From Emiliania huxleyi CCMP1516 (Eukaryota; Haptophyta; Isochrysidales; Noelaerhabdaceae), in NCBI RefSeq assembly GCF_000372725.1, contig NW_005200250.1:341007-405006 (forward strand): a stretch of DNA of 64,000 bases. Direction: 5' to 3'. The notes beneath the pieces are model-generated. The model made no database searches. It worked only from the letters and a program-made list of their open reading frames with translations, and was not told the origin of the DNA. Positions 59,887-64,000 of the stretch are shown in pieces. Positions within the stretch are counted from its first letter, which is position 1; each line of letters starts with the position of its first letter. Made by a program: the position numbers and the translations under genes.

Positions 59887-60474
59887 ATGAGCGTAACGCT
59901 ACACACCAACCTCGGTGATTTGAAGGCGCGCCGCCCGCCTGACTCCTGTCGGCACCGGCAATGGCACCCACAGACCGCCCCGTCCGCCCTCGGCAGGCTG
60001 AGCTGTTTTGCGACTCGGTGCCTCGGACGACCTTCAACTTTCTGGCCCTCGCCGCGTCCGGCTACTACGACGGCACGCTCTTCCACCGCAACATCAAGGG
60101 CTTCATGGTGCAGGGTGGCGACCCGACTGGCGCTGGCAAGGGCGGCGCGAGCATCTGGGGCGGCAAGTTTGCGGACGAGATCCACCCGGAAAATAAGCAC
60201 TCGGCCCGTGGCATCCTCGCCATGGCCAACTCGGGGCCAAACACCAACGGCTCTCAGTTTTACATCACGTACGCCAAGCACCCGCACCTCGACAACTCGT
60301 ACAGTGTGTTTGGGAAGCTCATCGACGGCTTCGAGACGCTCAACGCCATCGAGCGCACGCCGTGCAACGAGAAGCACCGGCCGCTCTCCGAGGCGCGCGC
60401 CCCCGCCGCCCGCCACCGCCGCCACCGCCGCCACCGCCGCCACCGCCGCCACCGCCGCCGCCGCCCGCCGCCGC

Positions 60475-60538
<64 letters not shown>

Positions 60539-60730
60539 CGCTACTGCCGCCGCCGCCGCCGCCGCCGCTATGACACGTCTCCTGCGTTCTGACTGCAAAC
60601 TGCGACTGAGCCTTCCCGCGTCCGCGCTCTGCAGATAAGGCTCGAGCACGTGACGATACACGCCAACCCGCTCGCCGACCAGATGATCACCTTCCCGTCA
60701 GCCACGGGCGCTCCCGACGTCCAAACGTAA
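59887..60730 (+). CDS. PPIL3: Cyclophilin-type peptidyl-prolyl isomerase, PPIL3 type
   Basis: Three exons (59887-59925, 59997-60392, 60635-60730) give 176 residues. It follows PPIL3 throughout: MSVTLHTNLGDLK, AELFCDSVPRTTFNFLALAA, FHRNIKGFMVQGGDPTGAGK, GGKFADEIHPENKHSARGIL, AMANSGPNTNGSQFYITYAK, YSVFGKLIDGFETLNAIE, then IRLEHVTIHANPLADQ. Active-site residues of cyclophilins (R, F, Q in FHR...MVQGGD and NTNGSQFYI) are present. PPIL3 is linked to spliceosomes. Both introns are phase 0 and read GC-AG; the second (242 bases) contains a (GCCGCCACC)n/(CCG)n tract. Confidence 0.93.
60400..60570. repeat. (CCG)n/(GCCGCCACC)n microsatellite in PPIL3 intron 2
   Basis: Almost pure CCG triplets with interspersed CCACCG, about 170 bases. 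In-frame Pro/Ala/Arg runs across it are artefacts of the missing splice. Confidence 0.9.
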
Positions 60731-60879
60731 GGATCGTAGCGCTAGCCGTTAATAGGGTTTCCATGATTTAGAGCCGTCTGAAAAAATGACTCGCTCCCAT
60801 GTCTGTGAACGGGTAGTCCCCCCCCTCCCCCAGGGCCGCCTCCAGCGTCCAGCTCCAGGGCTCGCACCTCAACCTCTCA

Positions 60880-61003
60880 CAGACCAGCGCACAGCGCCAT
60901 GGTCCCGGAGGTATTTTCTTCTCAAACAAGGCGCGCGCCAGTCCCGTGCCCAGAGTCGGGAGGAGTTTTGTTAAAAAATATTCTCAAACAAGGCTGTGAA
61001 GGA
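60880..61003 (+). repeat. dispersed repeat, TTCTTCTCAAACAAGG type
   Basis: CAGACCAGCGCACAGCGCCA, GGAGGTATTTTCTTCTCAAA and CAAGGCTGTGAAGG form a variant of the 2068-2130 and 34752-34865 repeat. It is about 50 bases upstream of the ABC transporter start. Confidence 0.8.
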
Positions 61004-61053
61004 GTTCCGCGCGGCGGAGGAGGCTCGAGAGAGGTGCTTGGCGTTGGTCACTG

Positions 61054-64000
61054 ATGGATACCACCCCTGGCCTCAACGTCACCATCAATCAAGCCATCGA
61101 CCGCGCCGAGCGCGAGGCCGACAGTGCGGTTCGGCAAAGCGAGCGTGCGAGGGCGCTCACCACTGAGGCCGGACGCACCGGCAAGGCTGTCGACTTCCGT
61201 CGGGACGGCAGCTCCTGGGCGCTCGGTCCGGGCTGGCGGAGGGAGGGCGAGGTGGAACTCGAGCGGATGGAGAGCGCGGCGATGGCTCCCGAGGTGAAGA
61301 AGACCGCGAGCGAGCACCTCCTCAAGAGCGTCGGCATCCAGACGTCCGGCCGCTCGTTTGGTGCGGGCCCAGCCGGGCCGCTCCGGCGGGCGCCGTCGGA
61401 CGCGCCAGAGGAGGAGGCCGAGGCGGGCCCGGGGCCGCTGCGTAAGATGTGGCGGTCCATCTTTGACGGGTCGCCGATGATCTGGCCGCACCAGCTGTAC
61501 CGCTTCACCAACTGCTGCGATTGGCTGCTGCTGCTGCTCGCGTTTGGCATTGCGCTCTTGGCGGGCCTCTGCCTGCCCGCCATCCTGTGGCTGTACTCGG
61601 GCACACTGGAGCAGGTGGGCGCGGCGATGACTGGCGGCTTCGACGCCTCGCAGATGTCTGAGAAGGCCCTCCAGATGGTGTACTGCGGAGTGGTGTACGG
61701 CCTGCTCACCGCAACCTACGCCACCCTCTGCGAGCTCTCAAAGGCGCCGTCGCCCCCCGAACCGTGGCCCGGCCCCCGCCCGCTTGCCCCGACGCCGCGA
61801 CTGCGCGGGGCCCTCGCAGGCGCGGCAGATGGCGCGGTACAAGAAGAGGTACCTCCACGCCATCCTGCGGCAGGAGATTGGCTGGTTCGACACCTCGACG
61901 CCCGAGGAGCTCTGCACTCGCTTCGGCGCGGCGATGCTCGCCGTCGAGGAGGGCGTCGGCTTCAAGACGATGATGCTCGTCGACGCGTGGTCCACCCTCT
62001 GCGCTTCCATCCTGCTCGGCCTCAACTTCGGCTGGGACATCTGCGTCGCCGTCTTTGCGGCGGCGCCGATCCCTGGCGTCGCCGGCATCATCGCAATCGT
62101 GGTCGGGCTGACGGCGATGCACAACGTGCTGACGGCCACGGCGGGGGCCGGCGCGATCGCGTCCGAGGCCTTCTCGTCGATGCGAACGGCAGCCGCGCCC
62201 GCGCCCGCGCGCTGCCCTCCTCCGCCCCGCCGGCGCTCACGCGGCTGCGCAGCCCGTCTCAGGTGGCCGCGTTTGGGCTCGAGCGGGTGGCTGCGGAGAG
62301 GTACGAGCGCAAGGTCAAGGTGGCGGAGCGGTACGGCGTCCGCTTCGTGTGGCAGGCCTCGCTCGCCGTCTCGGTCGCCATCGCTTCGGTCATCATCATG
62401 TGCATGGCGGGCGAGATTTACGGCGGCGTGGTCGTCGCTGCAGAGCAGAAGAAGAGCGAGTTCGAGTACGGCGTCAACATGGGCTGGGAGCAGGTCTACG
62501 ACGCAAACTCGCTGGTCGACGGCCTCCGGCCGCACCCGTCGCCGCCGCCCCACCACGGTGGCATCGAAGGCGGCATCGAGGACATGCGCAGCAGCTGGGA
62601 GCGCTTCCGCGACGGGATGCAAGACAATCTGTTTCACGACGCGACCTGGTTCATGGACCGGGTCGGCGTCCCGACTGTCGACTACAAGTACTGCACGTAC
62701 AACTGCGGCGACCAGTACAACATGCTCTACCTCGACATCCAGTCCGTGATGTCCCTCATGCTCGGCCACGAGCTGCCGTACGCCGCCCGCGCGCGCGAGG
62801 CCACCTTCGAGTGGGGCCCGCCGCCAGAGTTTCACGGCCCCATCGACCAGCTGGGCGCGCGCCGCTCGCCCCTCGCCGCGGACCGGGCCTCCCTCGTAAG
62901 CCCCTTCGCCTCCCTCGGGCAGGCACCTGCGAGGCGGCCACCTTCCCGGACGGCCGGCCCGCCAACCTCAAGCCCTTCAAGCTCACCTGCGCGACGGCGA
63001 GCAACTTCGCGCAGAACCTGACCGCGCTGCGCCTCTACATGCAGCAGCCGAACATAGAAGCCTTCGAGGCGGCGGCCGAGGCGGCGGGCGGGTTTATGCC
63101 CTGCTCCCACTCGGGGGCGCTCACGCTCATCGCCGTGCTCTGCATCCTGATGGCCGGCGCGCACTTCACCCTCATCCTGCTCACGTCGGGCTCCGTCTTC
63201 AAGGCGTGCAAGATGGCGGCGCCGGTCCACGAGACAATCAACCACGTGCCGTCCATCGACGTCGCGTCCAGCGAGGGGCGCAGGCTGCCGTCGGTGCGCG
63301 GCGACATCTCGGTGCGCGACGTGGTCTTCGCGTACCCCGCCGCGCCCGAGCACCTCGTCTGCAACGGCTACTCGCTCGAGATTGGCGCGGGGCAGACGGT
63401 GGCACTGTGCGGCCCGTCGGGCAGCGGCAAGTCGACGCTCATCCAGCTGCTCGAGCGCTTCTACGACCCGCAGGAGGGGTCGGTGCGGCTGGACGGCGTC
63501 GACCTGCGCGACCTGAACGTGCGCTGGCTGCGCTCGCAGATTGCGCTGGTGGGGCAGGAGCCCATCCTCTTCGTGGGCACCGTCGCGGAGAACATCGCGT
63601 ACGGCAAGGAGGGCGCCTCGCGCGCCGAGGTGGAGGAGGCGGCGCGCAGCGCCAACGCGCACGAGTTCATCATGAAGAGCCTGCCCGATGGGTACGAGAC
63701 CTCCGTCGGGCACGCCGGCGGGACCTTGTCGGGCGGTCAGAAGCAGCGGGTGGCGATCGCGCGCGCGATCGTGCGCAAGCCGGCCATCCTGCTGCTCGAC
63801 GAGGCGACGTCGGCGCTCGACACGACGAGCGAGCGGGTGGTGCAGGCGGCGATCGACGAGATCATGCAGAAGCAGAAGCGGACGACGGTCACGATCGCGC
63901 ACCGGCTGAGCACCATCCGGCACGCCGACAAGATCGCAGTCATCCGCGAGGGGCGCGTGGTCGAGCAGGGCACGTGGGACCAGCTGCTCGACATCGACGG
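61054..64000 (+). CDS. ABCB-type ABC transporter, 5' portion
   Basis: Four exons are seen (61054-61743, 61820-62188, 62263-62854, 62923 to beyond 64000). After a charged N-terminus, exon 1 holds TM1 and TM2 ([40 protein letters not shown]). Exon 2 has the coupling helix motif [15 protein letters not shown] and TM3-4. Exon 3 begins [15 protein letters not shown] large Cys-containing loop lies between the fifth and sixth TM (residues about 480-660). The nucleotide-binding domain is complete: A-loop FAYP, Walker [10 protein letters not shown] (63411), Q-loop VGQEP, signature LSGGQKQR (63727), Walker [15 protein letters not shown]-loop TIAHRLSTI. It exports lipids or drugs in relatives. All three introns read GC-AG. 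The end is cut by the window, so whether it is a half or full transporter is unknown. Confidence 0.92.

Overview
The window is nuclear DNA of a eukaryotic microalga, most likely a haptophyte. It is GC-rich, its genes are closely packed on both strands, and introns are short (about 70 to 190 bases). Several proteins begin with a signal peptide followed by a basic stretch, the layout of plastid targeting in algae with complex plastids. House-keeping proteins (NOT3, POP5, PPIL3-type cyclophilin, ABCB transporter) are plainly eukaryotic. No database could be searched, so the clade is an inference. I resolved exon junctions by hand, using reading-frame continuity and family alignments remembered in general outline.

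Layout. 0-8 kb: EGF-like protein fragment (-), thioredoxin-fold protein (+), a seven-exon membrane-anchored Sec14 lipid-transfer protein (-), then a desert of TTATGG repeats. 8-18 kb: small Asp-rich protein (-), GH78 alpha-L-rhamnosidase carrying a SUEL lectin (+), an acylated SMP-like lipid-binding protein (-), a plastid-type methyltransferase (+), and an HD-hydrolase/TM/CoaD-like fusion (+). 18-22 kb: a large foldback repeat and a second element with terminal inverted repeats, flanked by small membrane proteins. 22-28 kb: GNAT, AEC-type carrier, a head-to-head pair (acidic helical protein / parvulin), POP5, then a decayed repeated gene. 28-35 kb: low-complexity DNA, a gene with two apparent 25-base introns, and a SAM/RING-CH/TPR protein. 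35-42 kb: aldo-keto reductase, seven-exon Gfo/Idh oxidoreductase, coiled-coil membrane protein, repeats. 42-53.7 kb: NOT3, NmrA-like reductase, a decayed recombinase-like gene, nitronate monooxygenase, methyltransferase, ankyrin protein, and a three-repeat putative secreted protein. 53.7-64 kb: CBM-like fragment, small membrane protein, YbjQ-family protein, a mariner-like MITE, a peroxiredoxin-like protein without its cysteine, cyclophilin, and an ABC transporter that runs off the end.

The genes do not form one pathway. The strongest shared signal is splicing: of 30 introns placed by frame, 19 read GC-AG and 10 GT-AG, with 23 in phase 0. The other main theme is repeats: foldback, palindromic and dispersed short families lie between genes, and several occur two to five times in the window.
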